Assembly (NCBI GenBank): GCA_021813745.1
Contig: JAKAJO010000075.1
Location: 62,001-126,000, forward strand
Source of the DNA: Acidobacteriota bacterium
GTDB taxonomy: Bacteria; Acidobacteriota; Terriglobia; Terriglobales; Acidobacteriaceae
Direction: 5' to 3'
Length of the DNA stretch: 64,000 nucleotides
Shown in pieces: positions 16,959 to 28,200 of this stretch. Within the stretch, counting starts at the first letter, position 1, and every line of letters starts with the position of its first letter. The notes under the pieces were generated by a model that saw nothing but the letters and a program-made list of their open reading frames with translations, was not told the origin of the DNA and searched no databases. The position numbers were made by a program, and so were the translations under genes.

Positions 16959-18902
16959 TCATCGTGGATCGATCTGGCGCACCCCTGCCGATGTGAATAT
17001 ATTCGCGAACGGTCCTGGCATCCGATCGCCTGGCACCCTGTGACCGAAGTAGTCGGAATCGATTCCCTTGAAAGGCGCGGCAGGTTGTACGTCGCCCTTC
17101 ACGGTGAGGGTGAGTGTCAGTGCATCGGGGTCCAAACTGGCCGTGATATCAGCCATAGCACCCTTCTTATCCCAGCCACGCTGCTCGCGCCAAGATGCCA
17201 GATTGTCCCACTCTGCCGGCTCGGGAAACTTGACACGAAGGAACGGCTGCATAAAAAACGAACTACCAGATGTTCCGTAGACGTTGCCGTCAGCATCGTT
17301 CTTGCCGTTGTTGAATTCGATGGCCGAACGCCCCATCCCGGCAAAGACGTTGTCGTACACCATCAGGTTGTGAACATCGTTGGTATGACCCATGATGGGC
17401 CGCGGTCCGTCAATGCCTGAGACCGTATCCACACACACCTCTGCACAATCCAGGAACAGGTTGTACGCGATGATCACGTTATTGGTGTCGCGAATGAGAA
17501 TTCCTCCGGTAAGGTGGTAAAAGATGTTGTTATCGATCTGGTTAAGGGCGTCGCTACCCTCGATGTGCACCGCGTGCGGATTGACTTCGCCGGGGATATC
17601 GGCGAACAAGTTGCCAGTGATTCGGTCATTGGCGTTCCCAATATCGAGCCAAAGGCCGTTCGCATGGCGGATATGCCGCACCACATTATTGCGGAACAGA
17701 AGGTTGTGAGCCACGTGCATCTTGGTGCCGGCGGACTCAGACATCATGGCTGCATCCTGCCAGCCGATCCACTCGAAGAGGTTTTTCTCAACCAGGGTGT
17801 TCTGTGGACCACCCGTTCCGCCCAGTCCCTCAATACCGCAATAGCGGAATACATTATGCCGCACGATGTCGTCGCCTACGGGCTGGGGAGGCCGCGCCGC
17901 CGCCCAGTCCTCGTTGCCGATGTCGAGCCCCACACTGTTGGCCCACTCGAAGGTATTGTCCTCAAAGATGAAGTGGTTGCCGCGATTAACGCTAACCATG
18001 CCTCGCTGCGGCACTGGAAACCCATTGCCCACCTGCATAAAGGTGATGCCCTTGACGCGGATATAGGCCTGGTAACGGTTTGCCGGAACAAACACCTGCT
18101 CGCGCGTGGTGATCTCGATCGTGTGCTTCACGGGGTCGTCATCGTTCGCCAAGCGGATGTGCAGTGTGAGCCCATTCATCTCGACCCATACTTTGCCCAC
18201 TTCCGGCTGAAACTCTTTGAAAAGAGGCGTCCAGAAGACCTTGGTGAAGTAGTTCATCGAACGGGACGATGGGCCTGCCAACTCGCGTGCTGTCTCCACT
18301 GGCTCCAGTGGGTGACCGTCAACGAACACCAGGCCGCGCCGACGAAAGTACGTGATCATGTTGTCCTGGGCGTAGCGCAGCCATGTTTTGTCGCCGAGGA
18401 CATTGTCCACCTCAAACGGGTTGTACCCGTCGGGGAACATCTGAGGCGTAAGCTTCAGCTCCCACACTTTCACAGGCTTGTGAGTCACCGGATCGGTACC
18501 GAAGTTCCACCCTTCACTCGGTTGCCAGCCCGTCACCACCTCAGAGCCCTTCACGATTACCTTTGCGCCCGGAGCCGCTTCGTAGCTGATCATGGCATCC
18601 GGACCAGTCCCGCCGCGAGCCGGACGAATCGCCTCGCGATAAACACCGCCTGCAATCACCACACGCTCGCCCGGCTGCAGCACCTGGGCTGCGTGATTGA
18701 TTGTCTTAAACGGATGTTCCTTTGTCCCGGGCCCGCTGTCATCGGCGTTCCTGGCTTGCCCATCCACATAGTAGGTCCTGGCAAAGTGCAGGGGCTTCTC
18801 CCACAGCGGAAATTGTGTCCCGTCGGGCATGGTGCCGCTATCGCCAAAGGCGATGGCAGGAATCGTCATCAGAAGTAAAACAAAGAAAGCCGTGCGTTTC
18901 AT
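16959..18902 (-). CDS. Secreted right-handed parallel beta-helix protein
   Basis: 647 residues with a clear Sec signal peptide (MKRTAFFVLLLMTIPAIAFG) and AAGGGGCG before the ATG. The N-terminal TYYVDGQARNADDSGPGT...HPFKTINHAAQVL is the usual opening of secreted beta-helix proteins. Pectate-lyase/GH141-like coil repeats run through about residues 280-530, with recurrent N-x-[IV] patterns such as VEKNLFEW, FRNNVVRH, RITGNLFADI, QIDNNIFYHL and IIAYNLFLD. Such folds carry lyase, hydrolase or epimerase activity on acidic polysaccharides. The catalytic residues cannot be assigned. It is the upstream gene of the pair with the Tat-exported protein. Confidence 0.75.
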   Translation of the reverse strand: MKRTAFFVLLLMTIPAIAFGDSGTMPDGTQFPLWEKPLHFARTYYVDGQARNADDSGPGTKEHPFKTINHAAQVLQPGERVVIAGGVYREAIRPARGGTGPDAMISYEAAPGAKVIVKGSEVVTGWQPSEGWNFGTDPVTHKPVKVWELKLTPQMFPDGYNPFEVDNVLGDKTWLRYAQDNMITYFRRRGLVFVDGHPLEPVETARELAGPSSRSMNYFTKVFWTPLFKEFQPEVGKVWVEMNGLTLHIRLANDDDPVKHTIEITTREQVFVPANRYQAYIRVKGITFMQVGNGFPVPQRGMVSVNRGNHFIFEDNTFEWANSVGLDIGNEDWAAARPPQPVGDDIVRHNVFRYCGIEGLGGTGGPQNTLVEKNLFEWIGWQDAAMMSESAGTKMHVAHNLLFRNNVVRHIRHANGLWLDIGNANDRITGNLFADIPGEVNPHAVHIEGSDALNQIDNNIFYHLTGGILIRDTNNVIIAYNLFLDCAEVCVDTVSGIDGPRPIMGHTNDVHNLMVYDNVFAGMGRSAIEFNNGKNDADGNVYGTSGSSFFMQPFLRVKFPEPAEWDNLASWREQRGWDKKGAMADITASLDPDALTLTLTVKGDVQPAAPFKGIDSDYFGHRVPGDRMPGPFANIFTSAGVRQIDPR

Positions 18903-20105
18903 GGACTCGCCCCTTCGCGTCTGCGAGCTCGCATTCGCCGAAGGAATGCGTCAAGTGAGGCCATGCTAAATCGTTTTTCTGCATCCTGTCGAGTTGGTTT
19001 CTCGATGTTCCGCTTTCGATTTTGTGATTCAGGTATATCCAAGATGTCCGGTGCGCAACATGGTGGTGACGTTCATCCGAATCCTGAAAGCAGAATGTAC
19101 CTTCCTTGCTGGCTGGTACATTGATCCGCTGAGAACCTCGCCCATATCTTGAATGGCCCCTTACTGTTGACCGACAAGGGGGATAAAGTGCCACCCTGTT
19201 CCGCTCCGGAGAATCCACCCAAAGGGAAGCCATAGCAAAGGTTGCATGAGCCTGCCCTTCAAGACAATTGGGAGCCAGTGCATGTGAGCGGAGTGATATC
19301 GTTCGGCATCATTCCGAAGCCGGAAGCCGTCGCCGGCTCCTACATGCGAAGAATCCGAATTCCGATGAATCCTAAAAATGAACCACCTCCCGAATCTCGT
19401 GACCGGATGCTGGCGCCTTCTCTCTGTCGAGAATCCGACGTCGGAGCACCGATCCTTCTCAGAAAGTCTGTCAGGTGTTATGACGCACCCACGGTTATGA
19501 GCGGCCTGTGATTCGACCGTAACCACTCACATTCGCTGAGTGGAAAGCACCTGGACAGAAATGACGCTCTGCTCAAGCTGGAGCATCAGGATCTCCGGCT
19601 TGGAGGACTTACTATCGCTGAAATCAAGCTCGCATGATTCTTGAAAACAGCCATCGCTTTCGATGGCGATAAGACTGCTCAAAAATCAAAACATTTTGCC
19701 CGATGTTGCGGGCGTCCGCTTTACTTATGCAATGTGTACCGCAGGTTCCAGATTGTCGAATAGAAATGAGCCGTGGGAAGGCAATTTCACGCGTAGCTAT
19801 TTGCTCACGCCCGCCACATACTCAGTTGGGAACAATGCATATATTGTCCTGGCGGGTGTAGTTGCTTTCGGAAAGCGGCCTAGTTGCGTCGACCGTTCGA
19901 GTTCGGAGCTCCATCCTCGCTCTTCTGGCCGAAGCGCGCAGTGCAGATCGTCCATCGATTCCGAAGAAGAAGCGATACGGGATGGATCCCGGCCCGATTG
20001 CCTTTTGGTAACCATCGCCGGGACAACGCGTCCTTATGAATTAGCAATGTCTGTGTAAAATCAGGATTAAGTGGTGCGGATTCATTTCGGAAGGGGTCGA
20101 TTCGG
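18903..20105. other. 1.2-kb gene-poor region
   Basis: No frame here resembles a known family on either strand. Open frames at 19242-19511 and 19663-20058 have no recognisable motif, no good ribosome site and unusual composition. A hairpin GCCATCG-CTTT-CGATGGC lies at about 19651-19668 without a U-tract. The stretch must contain the promoter of the beta-helix operon at its left end and that of the epimerase gene at its right end. It may be a decayed insertion. Confidence 0.5.
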
Positions 20106-21092
20106 ATGAAAAGGGCACTAGTGAATGGCGCGGGCGGATTTATTGGGAGCCATCTGGTTCGCCGCCTGCGGCGTGAAGGCTATTGGGTGCGGGGCGTGGA
20201 CGTAAAGCACCCGGAATTCTCAGAGAGTACGGCCCAAGAGTTTCTCGTTGGTGATCTGCGCGATCCCAAGGTAGCGGAGGCCGCCGTCGACGGCATCGAC
20301 GATGTTTACCAGCTTGCGGCCGATATGGGCGGTGCGGGCTACATCTTCACCGGCGAGCATGATGCATGCGTGATGCATAACTCAGCCACGATCAATCTGA
20401 ATACAGTTGAGGCGGGTCGCAACGCAGGTGTAAAGCGCTTCTTCTATTCCTCCTCGGCGTGTATTTATCCGGAACGGAATCAGATGGACCCCGACAATCC
20501 CAATTGCGTGGAAGAATCCGCGTATCCCGCCGCGCCCGACAGCGAGTACGGATGGGAAAAGCTGTTTAGTGAGCGGCTTTACATGGCGTATGCACGCAAC
20601 TACGGACTGGAAGTTCATATTGCGAGGTTCCATAACATCTTTGGGCCGCAGGGCACTTGGAGAGGTGGTCGCGAAAAGGCTCCGGCGGCGATCTGCCGCA
20701 AAGTAGCCGAGGCTCCGGACGGCGGCGAAATTGAGATTTGGGGCGATGGCCGCCAGACGCGCTCTTTCCTATATATAGATGAGTGCCTGGAGGGCGTGCG
20801 CAGACTGATGGAATCGAAGTTCCAGGGCCCGGTGAACATCGGTTCCGAGGAAATGGTGACCATCAATCAGTTGGCGGAGATGGCCATGCGCATCGCAGGC
20901 AAACAGCTTCGCCTCCGTCATATTCCCGGTCCGCTGGGCGTGCGCGGCCGGAATTCAGATAACCGCCTGATCCGCAAGGAACTGGGCTGGGCTCCGACGG
21001 CGCCGCTTGAAGATGGTCTTCGCAGCACCTATGAGTGGGTGAATCTCCAGGTTCACACAAAGGATGCAGCAGTCGCAGGTACTGTGAAATAG
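20106..21092 (+). CDS. NAD-dependent epimerase, GDP-mannose 3,5-epimerase-like
   Basis: 328 residues; AAGGGG precedes the ATG by about 9 bases. The extended SDR fold begins ALVNGAGGFIGSHLVRRL. Several stretches match plant-type GDP-mannose 3,5-epimerase more than generic epimerases: LAADMGGAGYI, FFYSSSACIYPE with the catalytic Cys, YGWEK with Tyr/Lys, RFHNIFGPQGTWRGGREKAPAA with the second catalytic Lys, and GPLGVRGRNSDN. It would make GDP-L-galactose or GDP-L-gulose from GDP-D-mannose for surface polysaccharide. The heptose enzyme gene beside it (opposite strand) suggests an envelope-glycan neighbourhood. Substrate assignment is by family resemblance. Confidence 0.8.
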   Translation: MKRALVNGAGGFIGSHLVRRLRREGYWVRGVDVKHPEFSESTAQEFLVGDLRDPKVAEAAVDGIDDVYQLAADMGGAGYIFTGEHDACVMHNSATINLNTVEAGRNAGVKRFFYSSSACIYPERNQMDPDNPNCVEESAYPAAPDSEYGWEKLFSERLYMAYARNYGLEVHIARFHNIFGPQGTWRGGREKAPAAICRKVAEAPDGGEIEIWGDGRQTRSFLYIDECLEGVRRLMESKFQGPVNIGSEEMVTINQLAEMAMRIAGKQLRLRHIPGPLGVRGRNSDNRLIRKELGWAPTAPLEDGLRSTYEWVNLQVHTKDAAVAGTVK

Positions 21093-21173
21093 AACCCAGT
21101 CGATCGCGGACTCCACATGCGAGCCGCAACCTTGCGGGGAAAAGCCGAGTGCATGCACGCTGGGCTCCTGGCT

Positions 21174-22679
21174 CTATCCCTCTTGCGATTGCACTTCAGG
21201 CTCATCCAGTTTCCGGCCAGGGGAGTTGGCGCTGAGGAACCGCGTTGTGGACACTCCCTGGACAAGCGGAACAATGCGGACCTGGCCGCCCCACGACGCA
21301 ACGTCTTCCGCGCCGACAATGGTCTCCGACGTGTAGTCGCCTCCTTTGATCAGCAGATCGGGACGGATGGCACGGATCAGACGCAACGGAGTCGCCTCGT
21401 CGAAGAAAATCACCGCATCAACGGTAGGAAGAGAGGCCAGCACCTGAGCGCGGCTCTGCTCCGGATTCACGGGCCTGCCCATCCCTTTGAGGCCATGCAC
21501 CGACGAGTCGCTGTTCAGACCAACGATGAGACGATCGGCCATCGCGCGGGCCTTCTCCAGAAGTGTAAGATGTCCGACGTGTAGCAGATCAAAGCAGCCA
21601 TTGGTGAAGGCAACCCTTTCGCCGTTCTCTCGCCATCGCGCCAGTTGTACCAGCGCAGTCTCCAACGAGAGCACCTTTTGCTGCACGGCGAAGAAAGCCT
21701 CGCTGGCAAGCTCACTGAGCAACTCAGCTTGACTCACCGGCGCAGCTCCGTGCTTGCCGACCACGATCCCCGCTGCAAGGTTTGCGAGGCGAATGGCAAC
21801 TTCGGGGGCAACGCCGCAGGAAATACAAAGTGCGAGAACTGCGATTACGGTATCACCAGCGCCGGAAACATCGAAGACCGGGCGGGGTGCGGCAGGCGCG
21901 ATCACGTGGCCAGCTGGGCGGATCAGCGCAATTCCGCGTTCGCTAAGCGTAGCCGTCAGAAACTCAAGCTGGAGCGGCTCGACCATCGACTGCGCATGGA
22001 TCAGGAGCCGCTCAAGGCAATGCCGGTCCTCGTTCAAGGCAGAAGCTAACTCCGCCAGGTTGGGACACACTGTGGTAGCACCGGCGTAGCGGTTAAAGTC
22101 CTTGCTCTTTGGATCGACGACAATCGGCACTCCGCGCTCGCGCGCTGCCGCGATGAGGTCGTGGCAAACCTGTGCGCTCAGCGCGCCTTTGGCATAGTCG
22201 GAAAGCACGAGGGCGTCACAGGAGGGCAAGAGATCAAATGCTCGGCTGAGCAATTGATGATACTCCCGGCTGGAACGCGGGCCAGTCTGCTCAGAGTCAA
22301 CGCGCAGCATCTGCTGCCCGCCCCCAAGAATGCGCAGTTTGGTGGTGGTGGGAAGGCCGTCACACAAGACCAGCGACGACGGAATCCCCTCCGTGCGAAT
22401 TGATTCGGCGAGTATCCGGCCCGGCTCATCATCTCCTACAAAGCCGCAGACGTGGGTAGTGGCTCCAAGCCGGGTTAGGTTCATGGCGACGTTGGCTGCA
22501 CCACCTGGCTGACTCGTCTCGCGTGAGGCCAGCACGACTGGCACGGGAGCCTCAGGAGAAATGCGATTCACCTCGCCCCAGAGATAGCGGTCAAGCATGA
22601 CATCGCCGACGACGAGGATGCTTTTGTGCGGCCAATCACTCTCGATGAGGTGCGCCAGGCGTTCGCGATGCTCTATCAC
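21174..22679 (-). CDS. hldE: Bifunctional heptose-7-phosphate kinase / heptose-1-phosphate adenylyltransferase
   Basis: 501 residues from a GTG at 22679 with GGAGG 9 bases upstream. The N-terminal ribokinase-like domain (about 1-320) has VVGDVMLDRYLWGEV, SQPGGAANVAMNL and the kinase signature VFDVSGAGDTVIAVL. The C-terminal nucleotidyltransferase domain (about 345-480) has AFTNGCFDLLHVGH, GLNSDSSV and IKGGDY. Together they make ADP-heptose precursors for the LPS inner core, which implies a diderm envelope. It lies 55 bases after argG on the same strand, probably by chance of gene order. Confidence 0.95.
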   Translation of the reverse strand: MIEHRERLAHLIESDWPHKSILVVGDVMLDRYLWGEVNRISPEAPVPVVLASRETSQPGGAANVAMNLTRLGATTHVCGFVGDDEPGRILAESIRTEGIPSSLVLCDGLPTTTKLRILGGGQQMLRVDSEQTGPRSSREYHQLLSRAFDLLPSCDALVLSDYAKGALSAQVCHDLIAAARERGVPIVVDPKSKDFNRYAGATTVCPNLAELASALNEDRHCLERLLIHAQSMVEPLQLEFLTATLSERGIALIRPAGHVIAPAAPRPVFDVSGAGDTVIAVLALCISCGVAPEVAIRLANLAAGIVVGKHGAAPVSQAELLSELASEAFFAVQQKVLSLETALVQLARWRENGERVAFTNGCFDLLHVGHLTLLEKARAMADRLIVGLNSDSSVHGLKGMGRPVNPEQSRAQVLASLPTVDAVIFFDEATPLRLIRAIRPDLLIKGGDYTSETIVGAEDVASWGGQVRIVPLVQGVSTTRFLSANSPGRKLDEPEVQSQEG

Positions 22680-22734
22680 AGCGCGCCGTCCTCCATTGCT
22701 GGATCCGTACAGCTCAGTCGCTGCCTTTCAACGA

Positions 22735-24499
<1,765 letters not shown>

Positions 24500-24895
24500 A
24501 TGGAACCCACTAAAAAGGCAACAAGCAAAAGCACGCTAAAAGCTAGAGCCCGGACGAAGAAGCCCGATGGGGAAGGCGAAGTGTTGGCTAATCTTGCCGG
24601 GTTGCCGACGCAGGATCGCCGCATTGGCGAACGGCTCCACGCCATCGTTCGTGCGACTGCGCCGGAACTGGTTCCGAGGCTGTGGTACGGGATGCCTGCT
24701 TATGGCAGGAACGGAAAGATTGTCTGTTTCTTTCAAAGTGCTCAACGATTCAAGACGCGCTATGCAACATTCGGCTTTATGCATGAAGCGAACCTGGACG
24801 ACGGCGCGATGTGGCCGACTGCTTATGCTCTGAAGGAGATCACTGAGGCCGAAGAAGAGAGAATTGCGGCTCTGGTAAAGCAGGCGGTGCGCTGA
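24500..24895 (+). CDS. DUF1801 (YdhG-like) domain protein
   Basis: 131 residues from the ATG at 24500, chosen because GAGGAGGGA lies 7 bases upstream. After a basic N-terminal tail (TKKATSKSTLKARARTKK) the DUF1801 domain has IGERLHAIVRATAPELVPRLWYGMPAYGRNGKIVCFFQ. Related proteins include YdhG and the iron-chaperone frataxin-like fold. The role in this organism is unknown. It is a single gene without operon partners. Confidence 0.8.
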   Translation: MEPTKKATSKSTLKARARTKKPDGEGEVLANLAGLPTQDRRIGERLHAIVRATAPELVPRLWYGMPAYGRNGKIVCFFQSAQRFKTRYATFGFMHEANLDDGAMWPTAYALKEITEAEEERIAALVKQAVR

Positions 24896-24963
24896 GCTAC
24901 TCAGGAACCGCATCGGCATGGATTTGACGCCTACTCGTCCAGTTCACTCAAAAGAGAGCCAGC

Positions 24964-25098
24964 TCACAAATTCACGTGACAGTTGGCACATCCGGGGTAG
25001 AGTGATGGATGTAGCGTTACTTCGAAGATCGATGGACGTTGAAAGACCACTGTGCATCCCCGGCAGGTAAGGGAAGTTTGTAAGCTCCGACGATCACA
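24964..25098 (-). pseudogene. Short fragment with a c-type heme motif
   Basis: On the minus strand a 44-codon frame ending at 24964 reads ...SLTCRGCTVVFQRPSIFEV then LHPSLYPGCANCHVNL and stops. CANCH is a heme-c attachment motif and CRGC is a CxxC pair. No ATG, GTG or signal peptide lies in the frame, so it may be the tail of a lost cytochrome gene, or chance. It faces away from the decaheme gene that starts at 25228. The rest of 24896-25227 contains nothing else I recognise. Confidence 0.3.
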
Positions 25099-25227
25099 TC
25101 AGCAAATCCCACTCGATCACAATTCCATGAGGTTGTAGGTTATTCAGAAGATTCCCAGGGTCCAACTGCCGGGAGAAAATGTGAGCCGGCACGTGCATTC
25201 TGGATTCCTACCCTCGGGGGCAAACCG

Positions 25228-28200
25228 ATGCGACGTGTTCCTTTTATCCTAATGAGTGCCGTATTCCTTATTGCTGCCGCCTGTTTCCCAACCTACTCCA
25301 TTTCTGAAAGTCCATCGAAGGACTTACGGCCCGTGCCTAGGTCATTGCGGATCGCGGGGGCCACGCCGATCGGCTCCGATACCTGTGCGAGCTGCCATGC
25401 CGATGTCGCCAAAAGCTTCCAGCACGCCTTCCATCAACAGCAGGGCGTGACCTGCGAGGAATGCCACGGCAACGGCAGTCTGCATGTGGAGGGCGGCGGA
25501 GACGTGACCAAGATCATCTCTCCTTTCAAGCGACCTGCCGCCGAGGCCAACGCGGTCTGCCTGAACTGCCATGCACAGGATGCGATGACGCGTCATTGGT
25601 CAACCGGCATTCATGCGGCCAATGGCGTACGCTGCATCGATTGTCACCAGGTTCACGCGTCCTCTGGGCAATCCACCCGCTTGGTCCCCGCACGATTCGA
25701 CACAGCGACGCATGGCGCGCAGCGAGCGAATCTTGTCTCGCCGGAGACGAATGCAATTGTCGAAGCGCGTGCGGCTTCGACCGAGGCATGCCTGCGCTGC
25801 CATCGGACTGAGGGAGCGCAACTCAGCATGCCCTACCATCACCCGCTGCGTGAAGGAAAGATGAGCTGCGCAGATTGCCACGACCCCCACGGTGGTTCGG
25901 CAGGCCGGAACCTCCGGGTATCAAACGTCAACGAGCTTTGCCTGCGGTGCCACGCGCAGTATCGTGGACCGTTCGCCTATCAGCATCCACCTGTTTCAGA
26001 GGATTGCCTGAACTGCCACACGCCGCACGGGTCACCGAACACAAATCTCTTGACTGTCAGCGAGCCTGCGCTTTGTCTGCAATGCCACAGCGGCCATCAC
26101 AACGGAGCGTCGTTGCCGCTGGCTGATCGATGCACCAATTGCCATGCGACGATTCATGGAACCGATGTGGCAACGCCCAGTGGCGGCAGCCGGTTCATCG
26201 ACAAGGGGCAGTGGGGCGTGCCTTCGGAGCCTACCGCTCAGATGGTCAACACGGTGTCGCAGTCGACGTATGCACCTCGCGCCTCTTCAAGTGCAGCGAC
26301 AAGCGTGGCAGCCGCAGCAACTGCCCTGGGCAGCGCCGCGGCGTTGCTGGGTCCGAAGCTGAGACCTTTTCCCGGCGTCGCTGCAGTCGTCGACCAAGGC
26401 GACTCTTCAGGGGATGATCCGGGCGATGGCTGGTCCGCATCCTCCGCCGCCTACCGGTTCCTGCACATCTCAGGCTTTGCTAGCCGAGTTGGTGAGTACG
26501 ACAGCCTGCAGCAGTCGGGAGGCACCAACATGTCTGTCGCATACGTAAACCCGGCAAAGCATCTCACTGCGGTTTCGCGCGGTGTTGTACTCACGGGCAC
26601 GGATTATTCGGTTCGCTCGCAAGTCACCGTGGGGGATCGCCTGCAGGCTGGACTCGACCTGCGCAGCTTGGTGCAGGAGCAGGACCATTACGTCTCATAC
26701 CTCGCGCAGTTGTCTCCTTCGGATTTTGGCTTGCCCGGCGCGGTGACGGATTCAATCCCCGCCAATGCAGTCTTCGCGGTAACGCAACGGCTCGGCAACG
26801 GCTACCTGCGCTTTAGGCCTTCCTCGCTTCCGATTCATCTGTTTGTGAAGGGCGAGATGCAGGCCAGGACAGGGGAAACACAGTTGACCTATCTCGACGA
26901 AAATTCCACCCCCGCAGTCTATGTTGGCGGCGTCAACACGACCTGTGGCGCACAATGCCACCAGGCTTCGCAGTTCCAGCCGATCAACTACACCACGCGC
27001 AATATCGCAGGCGGCGCCGATTTTGCGGTGCACCATCTGATGCACTTCCTCTACGAGCACAAATTCAGCAGCTTCAATGACCGTCTCATCTTCCCGACGG
27101 TCACATACACCGGGCCATTTACTCCGGAAGATGAAGGATTCTCGACGGTAAATCCGCCACCTTCAGGTCCGGCTCCGCAGGACGTTCCAGTGGGGAGCTA
27201 TTACTATGACATTCCCTCGCCAAGCCAGTACTCCGCCGATACGGTAAAGATGAACCTGACTGCCGCAGAAACATTTCTGGTGAATGGACAGGTGACCTAT
27301 ACTCGCGTTCGAAATACCTTTACACATAATCCGCAGAGATGGTTCGACACCGACGACACCGCCAGCTGGGCACCTGAGAAGCGCCTGCGCTTGAGCGCCG
27401 ATTTTCATCAGCAGAATATGATCAACGGCTTCACACCCTACTACTCGCTCTATGGCGATGTCTCATGGCACCGCCATTGGGCGGGCTTGCAGGCGGAGTA
27501 TGAACTTCCTGCTGGGCTGAGCCTGGAGATGAAGTACAAACGCAGCGGAATTACGCGCTCAAACGCTGCCCTGTGGCCACAAGTGTATTCAATGGACAAC
27601 ACTGATCTGCAAACCGTCATTCCATCGACAACCAGCAATGAAGCGGGCCTGGCCCTGCGCTATCGGAGCACGCTGTGGAATGCACGCGCTGGCTACGACT
27701 GGACAGGGACGCATCATCCCGGCTATCTGATTATTCCAGGAAGTGACAACCGCATCTTTGCGAGTATCTGGCTCACGCCAAAGCCATGGCTGACGTTCCA
27801 AAACGACGCCAGATTCGATGTTCAAAACGCCTTTCCTTCACCAGCATTGCCCAATACGCCTACAGAAGCGCAAGGATTTGGCGGCGATATTGCAGGATTG
27901 CCCTCAAACTTCCAGCGGCGCAATCGGATCTACACCGAGACTGCGAGTGCGGAGATTCGCCCCTTGGCGCCATGGAACCTGAGCCTCGGCTACTCATACC
28001 AGCAGGACAACCTGCAAACTTACATGGCCTTTCAGAATGACAGCTCAACAAACTATGTGGTCGACGAACCGCTGGTGCCCTACAAACAGCTCAGCCAGGT
28101 CGTTTGGGGCGACTCAACCTATACAGTGAAGGATCGGGTTGGCATCGACCTGCGCTTTACTCACAACGCATCAAACAGCGGATATCGACCGGATTTGAAT

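Noticed and set aside
17514..18878. 454-codon open frame opposite the beta-helix gene
   Set aside because: Antisense to a protein with a signal peptide and repeated beta-helix coils; its own product has no recognisable domain.
19663..20058. 131-codon plus-strand frame in the gene-poor region
   Set aside because: No motif, no ribosome site, mixed composition. It cannot be supported as a gene.
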